From positions 4,037,479 through 4,101,478 of the forward strand of contig NZ_JARKMX010000008.1 in NCBI RefSeq assembly GCF_029360705.1: a DNA stretch of 64,000 nucleotides, given 5' to 3'. Of the stretch, positions 38,584-47,327 are shown piece after piece. A program made the translations under genes and the position numbers. Within the stretch, counting starts at the first letter, position 1; each line of letters opens with the position of its first letter. The DNA comes from Paraflavitalea pollutisoli (GTDB lineage: Bacteria > Bacteroidota > Bacteroidia > Chitinophagales > Chitinophagaceae). The notes beneath the pieces were generated by a model. That model was not told the DNA's origin and ran no database searches. It was given only the letters and a program-made list of their open reading frames with translations.

Positions 38584-40509
38584 ATGAAAAGAACCATGCT
38601 CCTGGCAGCCTTTGCCGGCGGCCTCTTCGCCTGTAACGACCAACCCACCAAAACCGAAGAACCCCAGGCCCGACAGGTGGCCCAGTACAGCATCGAACAG
38701 TTTTACAAGAGTACCAATGTAGGCGGCGGCGCCATCTCGTCCGACGACAAAAAACTACTCGTATCCAGCAATGAAAGCGGCATCTACAATGCCTACGAAA
38801 TAGACATCACCTCCGGCAGCCAGAAAGCATTGACCAGCTCCACCAAAGAAAGTGTGTTTGGCAATGACTATGTGCCCGGCGGCACCAGCTTCATCTACAG
38901 CTCCGATAAAGGCGGCAATGAGAATGACCACCTCTTTCTGCAACGGCCCGATGGCACCACCAAAGACCTTACCCCCGGCGCCAAAGAGAAAGCCATCTTC
39001 TTCGGCTGGAGCCGCGACAACAAGTCGATGTACTACCAGAGCAACAAACGCGATCCCCGCTTCTTCGACCTCTACAAAATGGACACCACCACCTGGAAAC
39101 CCAATCTGCTCTATAAGAACGACAATGGCTACGACGTCGGCGCCCTCTCAGACAATGAACGCTACCTCGCCCTCGTGCAAACCATCACCACCTCCTCCAC
39201 CAACCTCTACCTCGCCGACCAGCAGACCAAACAAACCAAACTGATCAACAACGACAGTACCCCCAGCAGCAATGCACCCCTACAGTTTTCCCTCGACAAC
39301 AACACCCTGTACTACCTCACCGACGATGGCAGCGAATACCAGTACGTCGTGAAATACGATATCCCCACCGGCAAGAAAGAAAAGCTGTACAGCACCAATT
39401 GGGATGTCATGTACATGTACCTTTCTTACAACGAAAAATACCGGGTCATCGGCGTCAACGAAGATGGCAAGAACAAGATCTACATCTTCGACCACAAGAC
39501 CGGCGCCGCCGTCGACTTCCCCAAGCTCGATGATGGCGACGTACAAGGCGTGAACATCTCCCGCAGCGAAAACAAAATGCGCCTCACCGTCGGCAACTCC
39601 AAATCGCCCAACAACATTTACGTATACGACTTCGGTACCAAGGAACTCAAGAAGCTGACCAACACCCTCACCCCAGAGATAAAGGAAGAAGACCTCGTGC
39701 CGGCAGAGATCGTACGCTACAAATCGTTCGACGGCCTCGATATTCCGGCCATCTATTACAAACCCCAGCAGGCCAGTGCCAATAACAAAGTACCCGCCCT
39801 GGTATGGGTGCATGGCGGTCCCGGCGGACAATCAAGAGCCGGTTATTTCTCGCTGATACAATACCTGGTCAACCACGGATACGCCGTCTTGGCCGTCAAC
39901 AACCGCGGCAGCAGCGGATATGGAAAAACATTCTATAAGATGGACAACCGCAACCACGGCGAGAAGGACCTGCAGGATTGCGTGTGGGGTAAAAAGTACC
40001 TCGCCTCCCTGCCCTATATCGATTCTACGAAGATCGGTATCATCGGCGGCTCCTATGGCGGCTATATGACACTGGCCGCGCTCAGCTTTCAGCCCGATGA
40101 GTTCAAAGTAGGTGTAGACATTTTTGGCGTGGCCAACTGGTTGCGTACCCTCAAAGAAATACCGCCCTACTGGGAGTCGTTCAGGAAAGCACTGTACGAG
40201 GAAATCGGCGATCCCAACACCACCGATACCGTACGCCTCAAACAGTTCTCCCCGCTCCTGCATGCCTCCAATATCAAAAAACCATTGATGGTATTGCAAG
40301 GCGCCAACGACCCCCGGGTGTTGAAGATTGAAAGCGATGAGGTCGTAGAAGCAGTGAAGAAGAACAATGTACCGGTCGACTATGTCGTCTTCCCCGATGA
40401 AGGCCATGGCTTCCTCAAAAAGGAAAATGAGATCAAAGGATATGGACAAATCCTCTCCTTCCTCGATAAACACCTGAAGGGTGATACCACGAAAGCCAAA
40501 CTGAATTAG
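38584..40509 (+). CDS. S9 family prolyl-oligopeptidase-type peptidase, lipoprotein
   Basis: The 641-residue protein starts with a lipoprotein signal (lipobox GLFAC, Cys17). Residues about 40-370 form a WD40/TolB-like beta-propeller. Residues about 385-635 are an alpha/beta-hydrolase peptidase domain: VWVHGGPGGQ (oxyanion), GGSYGGYM (nucleophile Ser), GANDPRV (Asp) and DEGHGF (His). This is the S9C acyl-aminoacyl-peptidase-like layout. It would cleave short peptides in the periplasm or at the outer membrane. It stands alone, with terminators on both sides. Confidence 0.9.
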   Translation: MKRTMLLAAFAGGLFACNDQPTKTEEPQARQVAQYSIEQFYKSTNVGGGAISSDDKKLLVSSNESGIYNAYEIDITSGSQKALTSSTKESVFGNDYVPGGTSFIYSSDKGGNENDHLFLQRPDGTTKDLTPGAKEKAIFFGWSRDNKSMYYQSNKRDPRFFDLYKMDTTTWKPNLLYKNDNGYDVGALSDNERYLALVQTITTSSTNLYLADQQTKQTKLINNDSTPSSNAPLQFSLDNNTLYYLTDDGSEYQYVVKYDIPTGKKEKLYSTNWDVMYMYLSYNEKYRVIGVNEDGKNKIYIFDHKTGAAVDFPKLDDGDVQGVNISRSENKMRLTVGNSKSPNNIYVYDFGTKELKKLTNTLTPEIKEEDLVPAEIVRYKSFDGLDIPAIYYKPQQASANNKVPALVWVHGGPGGQSRAGYFSLIQYLVNHGYAVLAVNNRGSSGYGKTFYKMDNRNHGEKDLQDCVWGKKYLASLPYIDSTKIGIIGGSYGGYMTLAALSFQPDEFKVGVDIFGVANWLRTLKEIPPYWESFRKALYEEIGDPNTTDTVRLKQFSPLLHASNIKKPLMVLQGANDPRVLKIESDEVVEAVKKNNVPVDYVVFPDEGHGFLKKENEIKGYGQILSFLDKHLKGDTTKAKLN

Positions 40510-40556
40510 CGCCGGTCGGCACCGGAGCGGCTGCCAGACATAGCCGTGCACAACAA

Positions 40557-40597
40557 AAAGGTCAATCGCGACAGCACAGCTATTACGATTGACCTTT
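40557..40597. terminator. Hairpin terminator between convergent genes
   Basis: AAAGGTCAATCG (40557-40568) pairs perfectly with CGATTGACCTTT (40586-40597), between the S9 peptidase gene and the RND pump gene that converge on it. Confidence 0.7.
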
Positions 40598-40641
40598 GTT
40601 TATGTTGATAAGACCTGGAGCACTTTGCCAGCCACGGGCTA

Positions 40642-43600
40642 TCAGCCCTTCGTCTCCTCAGAAGTCACTTCCTCCACTGCTATCTTAGGTGCCAGCAGCT
40701 TGTACAATACCGGCGTTACCACACGGGTAAGCAAGGTAGAGCTGATCAACCCGCCAATGATCACCAGCGCCAGCGGCGTGTACAGCGGATTGTTCTCGAT
40801 CACCAGGGGCATCAGACCACCAATAGCCGTCAGCGTCGTCAGGATGATGGGTACAAAACGCGTCTCCCCCGCCTCCTGGATCGCATCGTCCAGGCTCATA
40901 CCCTGCTTGCGCAGCTGGTCGGTATAATCCACCAGTAGTATGGAGTTCTTGACCTCGATACCGATCAAGGCTATCAACCCGATCACCGCTACAAAGGAGA
41001 ACGTATTACCCGTCGCCAGCAGGATCAACACCGCACCGATGATACCCAAAGGCACCACCGACAACACGATCAGCGTACCCCTAAAGGTCTTGAACTCCAG
41101 CACCAGGATACCAAGAATACCAAAGATGGTGATCAGCACGATGGTGCCCAGGCCACCGAAACTCTCCTGTTTGCTCTCGATCTCCCCTGCGGCCACATAA
41201 TGTGCCTCCTTGGGGAAAGCCATACCATTCAGCTCCTTCAATACCCCTTCGGTTACTTTCGTAGTATTGAATCCACTTTGCACAAAAGCCGTCACCACCG
41301 TATACCGGTCTTTATCGTAGTGGTTGATACTGGTAGGAGAAGCCTGAAACTGAATATCGGCCAGCTGCCCCAAAGGCACTGGTGTATTGGTTGTAGTAGT
41401 GACATACACCTTTTGAAGGGCATCGATGGTCTGGTGTTCGCCCCGCGGCAACGTTACATTGATATTGTATTCGTCACCATTCTCTTTGCGGAAGGTGCCG
41501 ATGTTCAATCCAGCAATAGCCATCCGCACCGACCGGTCGATCTCATGCACCGGCACACCCAGCATACCCGCTTTTTCTTTGTTCACCTTGATCTTGATAT
41601 CCGTCTTCAGTGTCGTCAGTTCATTCTTCACATACATGGTACCCGGCGTCCGCTTCAGCAGGTCCTCCACCCGGAACGACAGCGCCCGCAGCGTATCGAG
41701 GTCTTCACTGAACAGGCGGATCGCAATTGGCGCTTCCACCGGTGGCCCCTGTTCAAAATCCTTCACTTCGATCTTGGCATTGGGATATCCCTTGAACCGC
41801 TTCCGCAACTCATCGATCAACTGGATCTTTTTCTTGGGTGGCGTTTCCCGCAATTGCACAAAGAGCTGCGCGTAATTACTCGCCTCGTTCTGTGGGATCA
41901 CGTTGTAATAGATACGCGGATTACCGTGCCCCACATTCGTCGCATAGTTCTTCAAATCGGGCACTTTTTTGATCTCTTCTTCTACATAGCGCGCCACCTT
42001 ATCGGTAGCGGCCAGGCTCGTCCCCAACGGCGTCTCGATATTCACCAGGAACATCGGCTTTTCCGAAGCAGGAAACACACTGAACCCTACCGCTGGCACC
42101 AGGGCCAGACTGCCTACAAAAACCAGCAAAGCGATGATCAATGTAATGATGGGGTGGGCGATCGCACTGTGCAACAGGCGGCGGTAAGAGCCACCAATAA
42201 AACGTTTCAGTCCACGCAGAAACCAGTTGCCCTCGGGATTGTGATGCGGGCTCAATATCCTGCTCGACAGGAAAGGCACGATCGTCAGCGACACGAACAG
42301 CGAAGCCAATACCGTCGTCACCACCGCCGCCGGCAGGCTGCGGATAAAATCACCGGCCCCTTCCGGCAGGAACATCAGCGGCAGGAACGCAAAGATGAGC
42401 GTAGCCGTACAACCCAATACCGCCAGCCCGATCTGTTTCGTGGCCTTCATAGCGGCATCCTTACGACTGTACCCCATCCGCAGGTAACGCTCGATATTCT
42501 CCACCACCACAATGCTGTCATCCACCAGCAGGCCCAGCGCTACGATCAGCCCCACAATACTCAGCTGATTGATGGTAATGCCAAACATATCGAGCAGGAA
42601 CAATCCGATGGCCAGCGACAGGGGGATCGAGATCATCACCACCAGCGAGGCCCGGACACCCAGGGGCAGCAAGGTCAGCAACACGAGGAAGATCGCAATC
42701 GCAAAATCCTTCGAGAAGCCACCCAGCCGCTTGCGCACACTTTCTGCATTGTCGAAGCTTTGATCGAAAGCAATGCTCTTCGGCAGGTCCTTTTTGAATT
42801 GCTCCAGTACCGGCTTCACCTGCTCTTCTACTGAAAAGATATTGGTACCCGTTTTACGACTGGCTACCACAAACACACCCCGCTTACCATTGAGGCGACC
42901 AATATAACTCTGCTCCTCGTAATCGAAAGCCACATCAGCGATATCCCGCACATACAATAGCTTACCATCCACATTGCTCACGATGGTATTCTTGATCTCA
43001 TCCACCGACTTGTAGTTACCACTTGTCTTCACGTTGAACTTCTTCGCCCCCATCTCGATGCTGCCCCCAGGAATGTTCACGTTCTCATTTTGGATGGCCC
43101 CCATCACTTTGTTGAGCGGTATCTTGTACTGGGCCAGCTTTTCCAGGTGCAGCGATATGCGCACCTGCTGTGGCGGGAAAGCCCAGTTCTCCACGTTCTT
43201 CAGCGTCTTGATCTTCTCCAGCCTTTCCTTCAGTTCCTTGCTCCACTCTTCCAGGTCCTTGTAAGGAGCCGTTTCACTCATCAGAGCGATCTGAATAATA
43301 TTCACATCAGAAGGGGTAAACTTCTGCACTTCCATGCTCAGGATATCCTGTGGCAGCTTGGGACGTAGCCCATCCAGCTCCCGCACCACATCCTGGTACT
43401 TCCTTTCCGGATCGGTTTCATATTTGAATTCGATGCGTACCACTGCCAGGCCGTCATCGATACGCGTTACGATCTTCTTGATATCGTCCAGCTCATTCAG
43501 TTTCTTTTCGATGGGGTCTACCACCAGCTCCTCCATATCCCGCGGGCTGGTACCGGGATAAATGATAATAGCCGAGAACTGAGGTGCCTCCAGATCGGGG

Positions 43601-43710
43601 TCTTCCCCCCGGGGCATATTGAACAAAGAGTTGAGGCCAATCGCGATCATCATCACAAACACAATGAGTGTGAACTGATAGTTCTTGACCGAGAAGTCAG
43701 TTATTTTCAT
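40642..43710 (-). CDS. RND family efflux transporter, inner-membrane permease
   Basis: This 1022-residue protein has the RND layout: a first helix near the N-terminus, two large periplasmic loops and two groups of helices. TM4 carries the proton-relay pair in GLIVALGLLVDDSIVVVENI, and other family phrases are GEDPDLEAP and GVRASLVVMISIPLSLAIG. The early porter-domain motifs look closest to the cation/multidrug AcrB/MdtB-like group rather than CzcA. It pumps substrates from the periplasm or membrane out through the adaptor and TolC partners encoded just upstream. It is the last gene of a three-gene operon whose promoter carries a TetR-type operator half. Confidence 0.93.
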   Translation of the reverse strand: MKITDFSVKNYQFTLIVFVMMIAIGLNSLFNMPRGEDPDLEAPQFSAIIIYPGTSPRDMEELVVDPIEKKLNELDDIKKIVTRIDDGLAVVRIEFKYETDPERKYQDVVRELDGLRPKLPQDILSMEVQKFTPSDVNIIQIALMSETAPYKDLEEWSKELKERLEKIKTLKNVENWAFPPQQVRISLHLEKLAQYKIPLNKVMGAIQNENVNIPGGSIEMGAKKFNVKTSGNYKSVDEIKNTIVSNVDGKLLYVRDIADVAFDYEEQSYIGRLNGKRGVFVVASRKTGTNIFSVEEQVKPVLEQFKKDLPKSIAFDQSFDNAESVRKRLGGFSKDFAIAIFLVLLTLLPLGVRASLVVMISIPLSLAIGLFLLDMFGITINQLSIVGLIVALGLLVDDSIVVVENIERYLRMGYSRKDAAMKATKQIGLAVLGCTATLIFAFLPLMFLPEGAGDFIRSLPAAVVTTVLASLFVSLTIVPFLSSRILSPHHNPEGNWFLRGLKRFIGGSYRRLLHSAIAHPIITLIIALLVFVGSLALVPAVGFSVFPASEKPMFLVNIETPLGTSLAATDKVARYVEEEIKKVPDLKNYATNVGHGNPRIYYNVIPQNEASNYAQLFVQLRETPPKKKIQLIDELRKRFKGYPNAKIEVKDFEQGPPVEAPIAIRLFSEDLDTLRALSFRVEDLLKRTPGTMYVKNELTTLKTDIKIKVNKEKAGMLGVPVHEIDRSVRMAIAGLNIGTFRKENGDEYNINVTLPRGEHQTIDALQKVYVTTTTNTPVPLGQLADIQFQASPTSINHYDKDRYTVVTAFVQSGFNTTKVTEGVLKELNGMAFPKEAHYVAAGEIESKQESFGGLGTIVLITIFGILGILVLEFKTFRGTLIVLSVVPLGIIGAVLILLATGNTFSFVAVIGLIALIGIEVKNSILLVDYTDQLRKQGMSLDDAIQEAGETRFVPIILTTLTAIGGLMPLVIENNPLYTPLALVIIGGLISSTLLTRVVTPVLYKLLAPKIAVEEVTSEETKG

Positions 43711-43813
43711 AATACACTTTTAAGAGTTGACAGGTCGGTGCGGGTGTAAGGCAGGTGAGGACATCGAATGTATTACCCGCCGGACAATGTACCACCGCTT
43801 GTTGGCGATTGAG

Positions 43814-44875
43814 TTATTGGGCAAGTTTAACGGTGGCGCTTTCGGTGAGGTAACCTACGCCGTCAGTGATAACCTGCTGTACACCGTCGAGTCCGGCAAC
43901 GATCGCCGCCTTGTCTTTTTCCAGGAAGGCAATCGTGACGGTATGGCGCTTCACCGTTCGTTGATCGGGGTTCAGCGAATACACGAAACCCGTCTTCTCA
44001 TTGGCCTCTGCCAGCGCCTCGATGGGGATCAGCCTTACTTGTTGTAAGGAAGACGGTTGTAATTGAACAGTACCAAACAGTCCTGCGGCAAACCGCAACC
44101 CACCCGGCAACACCTGTACTTCGATCTGGTAGGTACCGTTGGATACATCGGCGCCTTCGGCAATCTGGGTGATCACACCGGTAAAGGTTTTCATTGGGTA
44201 AGCATCCAGCGATACGATCGCTTTGTTGCCTTTGCGCAGTACCGCCCAGTCTTTGTCCGATACGCCAAAGCGCATCACCCAGTCACTACCCGCATTGCCA
44301 TTGATATAGAAAACCGGTGAGCCAGGTGCCGCCAGTTCTCCTTCGTGCATGAGCTTCTTCAGCACCGTGCCATTTTCCGTAGCCCTGATCTGCGCATATT
44401 GCTGATTGAAACGCGCAATGCGCAACCCTTCGGTAGCCACCTGGTGTTGTGTCGTGGCATTCTGCAATTGCTCGAGCGTAGCCACGGTATCGTTGTAGAG
44501 ATTCTTTACGCGATTCACATCACGTTGTGCCTTCTCCGTTTGCTGGGATGCCTGCTGCACCTGCGCATTGATCTCCGTGAGGTCAAGTGTGGCCAGCAAT
44601 TGTCCTTTGGCCACCACATCACCTTCTTTCACAAAGATGCGCTGAATGATGCCGCCTGTTTTGAAAGAGAGTGTTGCTTCTGTCGTAGAAGCAATGGTAC
44701 CCGAGTAGCGCAGTACCGGCGCATAGGCGGTATCGACTACAGAGTGCTGCTTTACGGTGATGGCATTGTCGTCGGCTGCTTGCTGGATAGCCGGAGCCTT
44801 TTCACCACAAGCCACCAGCGACAGGGAACCTGCCAGTAAGACGCGAAAGCGGAAGGAGAACCATATCTTATTCAT
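43814..44875 (-). CDS. RND efflux periplasmic adaptor (membrane fusion protein), lipoprotein
   Basis: The 353-residue protein starts at ATG 44873-44875; the longer frame upstream lacks a signal. The lipobox LSLVAC puts the lipid-anchored Cys at residue 23. It has the HlyD/AcrA order: a half-motif (FVKEGDVVAKGQLLATLD, lipoyl-like), an alpha-helical hairpin (INAQVQQASQQTEKAQRDVN), a second lipoyl half (IRATENGTVLKKLMHEGE) and a beta-barrel domain. It bridges the RND pump and the TolC channel in the periplasm. It lies 90 bp after the TolC-like gene and 103 bp before the pump gene. Confidence 0.93.
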   Translation of the reverse strand: MNKIWFSFRFRVLLAGSLSLVACGEKAPAIQQAADDNAITVKQHSVVDTAYAPVLRYSGTIASTTEATLSFKTGGIIQRIFVKEGDVVAKGQLLATLDLTEINAQVQQASQQTEKAQRDVNRVKNLYNDTVATLEQLQNATTQHQVATEGLRIARFNQQYAQIRATENGTVLKKLMHEGELAAPGSPVFYINGNAGSDWVMRFGVSDKDWAVLRKGNKAIVSLDAYPMKTFTGVITQIAEGADVSNGTYQIEVQVLPGGLRFAAGLFGTVQLQPSSLQQVRLIPIEALAEANEKTGFVYSLNPDQRTVKRHTVTIAFLEKDKAAIVAGLDGVQQVITDGVGYLTESATVKLAQ

Positions 44876-44965
44876 TTCAGTGCTATTTAAGTTGTATGGG
44901 AAATTGGGGTGGATGGCAGGTTCGCTTCTTCTAAAGACAGCCCGACATCCCATCCCGGTATTTGA

Positions 44966-46321
44966 TTAATAAGTATAGGAAGCGGTGGCGCGTTCCACCT
45001 CGGCAGCGCGGGTCAGTACCGCCAGCTGGGCCAGTGAGTAGCGCAACTGCGCATTGGTGAGTTGGGTGCGTATATCGATCAGCTCTATTTGCAGCGCCTG
45101 TCCTTCGCGGAATCTTCTTTCCGTCAGCCGATAAGTTTCCTGTGCACTGTATACTTCATCACCCAGCGATTGCAGGCTCCGCATGGAAGAATAATAATTG
45201 TTGAAAGCCGTACGCACTTCCAGGCTCAGTTGCTGCTCCACTTCTTTGTAGCGGTTGTCGAGTGCATCCAGGTCGATCTGCGCCTGCTGGATCTTGTATT
45301 TGTTGTCATTGGCTTTGAACAGGTCCCACTTGAACTGCAGTCCGCCCAGTTGATAGAACTGGTCGCTGTTGAACTTAAGTTGAAACCCCTGGAAACCGAT
45401 ATTGTAAAAGGCATTGAGCGTGGGCACCAGGTACGATTTGTTCAGGCGCAGATTAGTGTGCAACACTTTTTCCGTGCTCTTCAATTGCGCCAGCTCTTCT
45501 CTCCCTGTCGGTACTCCGGTAGTAACCGGGATTTGTTGACTAAGCTGCTGAATGACCGAACTATCGATGACGATGGGTGTTTCTAGTGGTTGGTTGAGTA
45601 GGAAGTTAAAATAGGCCGACGCATTCTGCCGGTTGTTGGCGGCCTCGATCTGCGACGCCTGTACCTGGCTCACCTGGGCTTTGGCGCGCAGGGTGGCTTC
45701 CTTGGTAGCCGTACCATTGGCCACCATCTTTTCACTCACCCGCAGGTTTTCCGATACCAATTGCAGGGCGTTGTTGTAAATAGCCACCGATTTATCGGCT
45801 TGCAGGAATTGGTAGTAAGCCAGCTTGATGGTCTTCACCAGTTCCCGCCGGTACACCTCGATGGCCGCCTGGCGGGTACGGATCTGTTCGTCGGCGATCT
45901 GCTTGTTGTACCGGATATTCATATTCACCACCGGGACCGACACTTCCAGCCGGGTATCGTGAAAATCGTTGGGCAGAAACGCGATGGCCTGGTTTTGTAC
46001 CTGGGGAAACTTGCCAGAGGAAGTCAGTTCGTTCAAGGTGGAGTACACATTGTTGAGCAGGTCGCCGATGGGAATGTCCTGCGTACGCCCCCCATTGGCC
46101 AGGGTATACTGCGATTGCAGGCTGGCCTGGGGGTAAAACAAGGAGCGGGCGCGCTTGAGATCGACCTGTGCTTTTTGCAAGCTGAAGGATTGTTGCCGGA
46201 GGGCAAGGTTGCTGTCTAACCCCTGCCTCACATAGCCGTCCAGCGTCGACTGGGCGAGGGATGGTAGGGCAAAAAGCGTCCCTGCCACCAACACATACAT
46301 GCGGATGATTGTCCAAAACAT
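44966..46321 (-). CDS. TolC family outer-membrane efflux protein
   Basis: This 451-residue full-length TolC-type channel has a signal peptide ending near LPSLAQS and two OEP repeats (about residues 30-230 and 245-445) of long alternating helices. Typical phrases are QKAQVDLKRARSLFYPQASL and RFREGQALQIELIDIRTQL. It forms the outer-membrane duct of the RND pump encoded downstream. It is the first gene of the operon; an operator-like sequence lies 26 bp upstream of its start. The two-repeat build contrasts with the half-length relative in the polysaccharide operon. Confidence 0.93.
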   Translation of the reverse strand: MFWTIIRMYVLVAGTLFALPSLAQSTLDGYVRQGLDSNLALRQQSFSLQKAQVDLKRARSLFYPQASLQSQYTLANGGRTQDIPIGDLLNNVYSTLNELTSSGKFPQVQNQAIAFLPNDFHDTRLEVSVPVVNMNIRYNKQIADEQIRTRQAAIEVYRRELVKTIKLAYYQFLQADKSVAIYNNALQLVSENLRVSEKMVANGTATKEATLRAKAQVSQVQASQIEAANNRQNASAYFNFLLNQPLETPIVIDSSVIQQLSQQIPVTTGVPTGREELAQLKSTEKVLHTNLRLNKSYLVPTLNAFYNIGFQGFQLKFNSDQFYQLGGLQFKWDLFKANDNKYKIQQAQIDLDALDNRYKEVEQQLSLEVRTAFNNYYSSMRSLQSLGDEVYSAQETYRLTERRFREGQALQIELIDIRTQLTNAQLRYSLAQLAVLTRAAEVERATASYTY

Positions 46322-46346
46322 GGCTAATTGTTTATGTTGTAAAGAT

Positions 46347-46363
46347 TATTTACACTGTTAAGT
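46347..46363. promoter_or_regulatory. TetR-type operator copy upstream of the efflux operon
   Basis: TATTTACACTGTTAAGT matches the 17-bp palindrome at the regulator's own promoter at 14 of 17 positions and keeps the right half perfectly. It lies 26-42 bp upstream of the TolC start codon. Confidence 0.65.
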
Positions 46364-46522
46364 GACTGGCCTTAAAAAAAGGACTAAGTCCTTGAATACT
46401 GATTGGCCAACGCAAGTCCGGTGCAGAAACTCCCTTGCCGGGCCATCCCTCGAATCAAAGCGTCGCAACGTGGCACCGTCAAAGCTCGTCCCTTACTCCG
46501 TATAGGCAGGCTGCAACCATGC

Positions 46523-47152
46523 TTATTTCCGCAGGGTCAGATCGATGGTCTCTACCAGCCAGTTCAGCGCCTGGGTCATCATCGGCAGGATCGCCTCCTG
46601 TGGCACCAGCTTATCAAACCGGTCGCGGATCGCCAGCGATACCAGGCCGTGTACCATACTCCAGATGGCCATGGATACGGCATCCACATCTCCCTTCACG
46701 ATCAATCCTTTATCCATCCCTTCCCGCACAGTATCTTTCAAGCGGCCCAACGCCACATCACCACTTTTCCACTCGCAGTTGTCGATCTGCTCCACCTTCT
46801 GCATGGGCGCCCGCTGGATAAACATCAGGTCGTAGAACTCGGGATTGCTCAGGCCAAAGCGGATATAGTTTTCGCCCATCTTGTGCAGCCGCAGCAAAGG
46901 ATTCTTGATATCCCAGAGTCCCTCATTGTATTCCTGCATTTTCTGGAATCCCAGCTCATGCAGGCTGAAGAGGATATCATCTTTATCCTTAAAATATAGG
47001 TATATAGTGGTCGGGCTGTACTCGATCAGATCAGCGATCTTCCGGATAGATACATTCTCAAAGCCCTGATCCACAAATAGTTTCATAGAGGCATCGAGAA
47101 TCATGCGCCGGATCTCTGCTTTCTGTTTTTCCTTCCTGTCCGTTATACCCAT
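46523..47152 (-). CDS. TetR/AcrR family transcriptional repressor of the efflux operon
   Basis: The 209-residue protein has an N-terminal TetR helix-turn-helix (about residues 8-55: RMILDASMKLFVDQGFENV, then IRKIADLIEYSPTTIYLYF) and a ligand-binding helical C-terminal part. The start chosen, ATG at 47150-47152, lies about 11 nt after the predicted transcription start; upstream frame extensions would cross the promoter. It lies just upstream of, and on the same strand as, the RND operon, and is divergent from dnaX. A perfect palindrome sits in its own promoter spacer with a related site before the TolC gene, so it probably represses both. Confidence 0.9.
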   Translation of the reverse strand: MGITDRKEKQKAEIRRMILDASMKLFVDQGFENVSIRKIADLIEYSPTTIYLYFKDKDDILFSLHELGFQKMQEYNEGLWDIKNPLLRLHKMGENYIRFGLSNPEFYDLMFIQRAPMQKVEQIDNCEWKSGDVALGRLKDTVREGMDKGLIVKGDVDAVSMAIWSMVHGLVSLAIRDRFDKLVPQEAILPMMTQALNWLVETIDLTLRK

Positions 47153-47169
47153 AGTTCGAATTAACAGCA

Positions 47170-47200
47170 CAAATATACTTAACACTGTTAAGTTGCCAAA
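47170..47200 (-). promoter_or_regulatory. TetR gene promoter with palindromic operator filling the spacer
   Basis: On the minus strand TTTG (47197-47200), 19 bases and TATATTTG (47170-47177) match the Bacteroidota consensus fully. The 17-bp perfect palindrome ACTTAACACTGTTAAGT (47177-47193) lies between the two elements, so bound repressor would block RNA polymerase. Confidence 0.8.
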
Positions 47201-47279
47201 TATTTGGGACGTTTTTTTGCTGCTCTCCACAAGTTGTTCCCACCCCGCCCCTTCTCCCGAGCAGATGGGAATGAACAAG

Positions 47280-47310
47280 TTCGCTGGCCACCTGTTATTC
47301 CTTACATTTG
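47280..47310 (+). promoter_or_regulatory. dnaX promoter
   Basis: TTCG (47280-47283), 19 bases and a perfect TAnnTTTG element (TACATTTG, 47303-47310) predict a start near 47317, about 11 nt before the dnaX ATG. Confidence 0.55.
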
Positions 47311-47327
47311 CCGCAAGAGGGATATTC

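Noticed and set aside
41200-42834. Plus-strand frame of 544 codons opposite the RND pump gene
   Set aside because: It is an antisense shadow rich in Gln, His and Arg with no membrane or family features, while the opposite strand encodes a clear RND permease.
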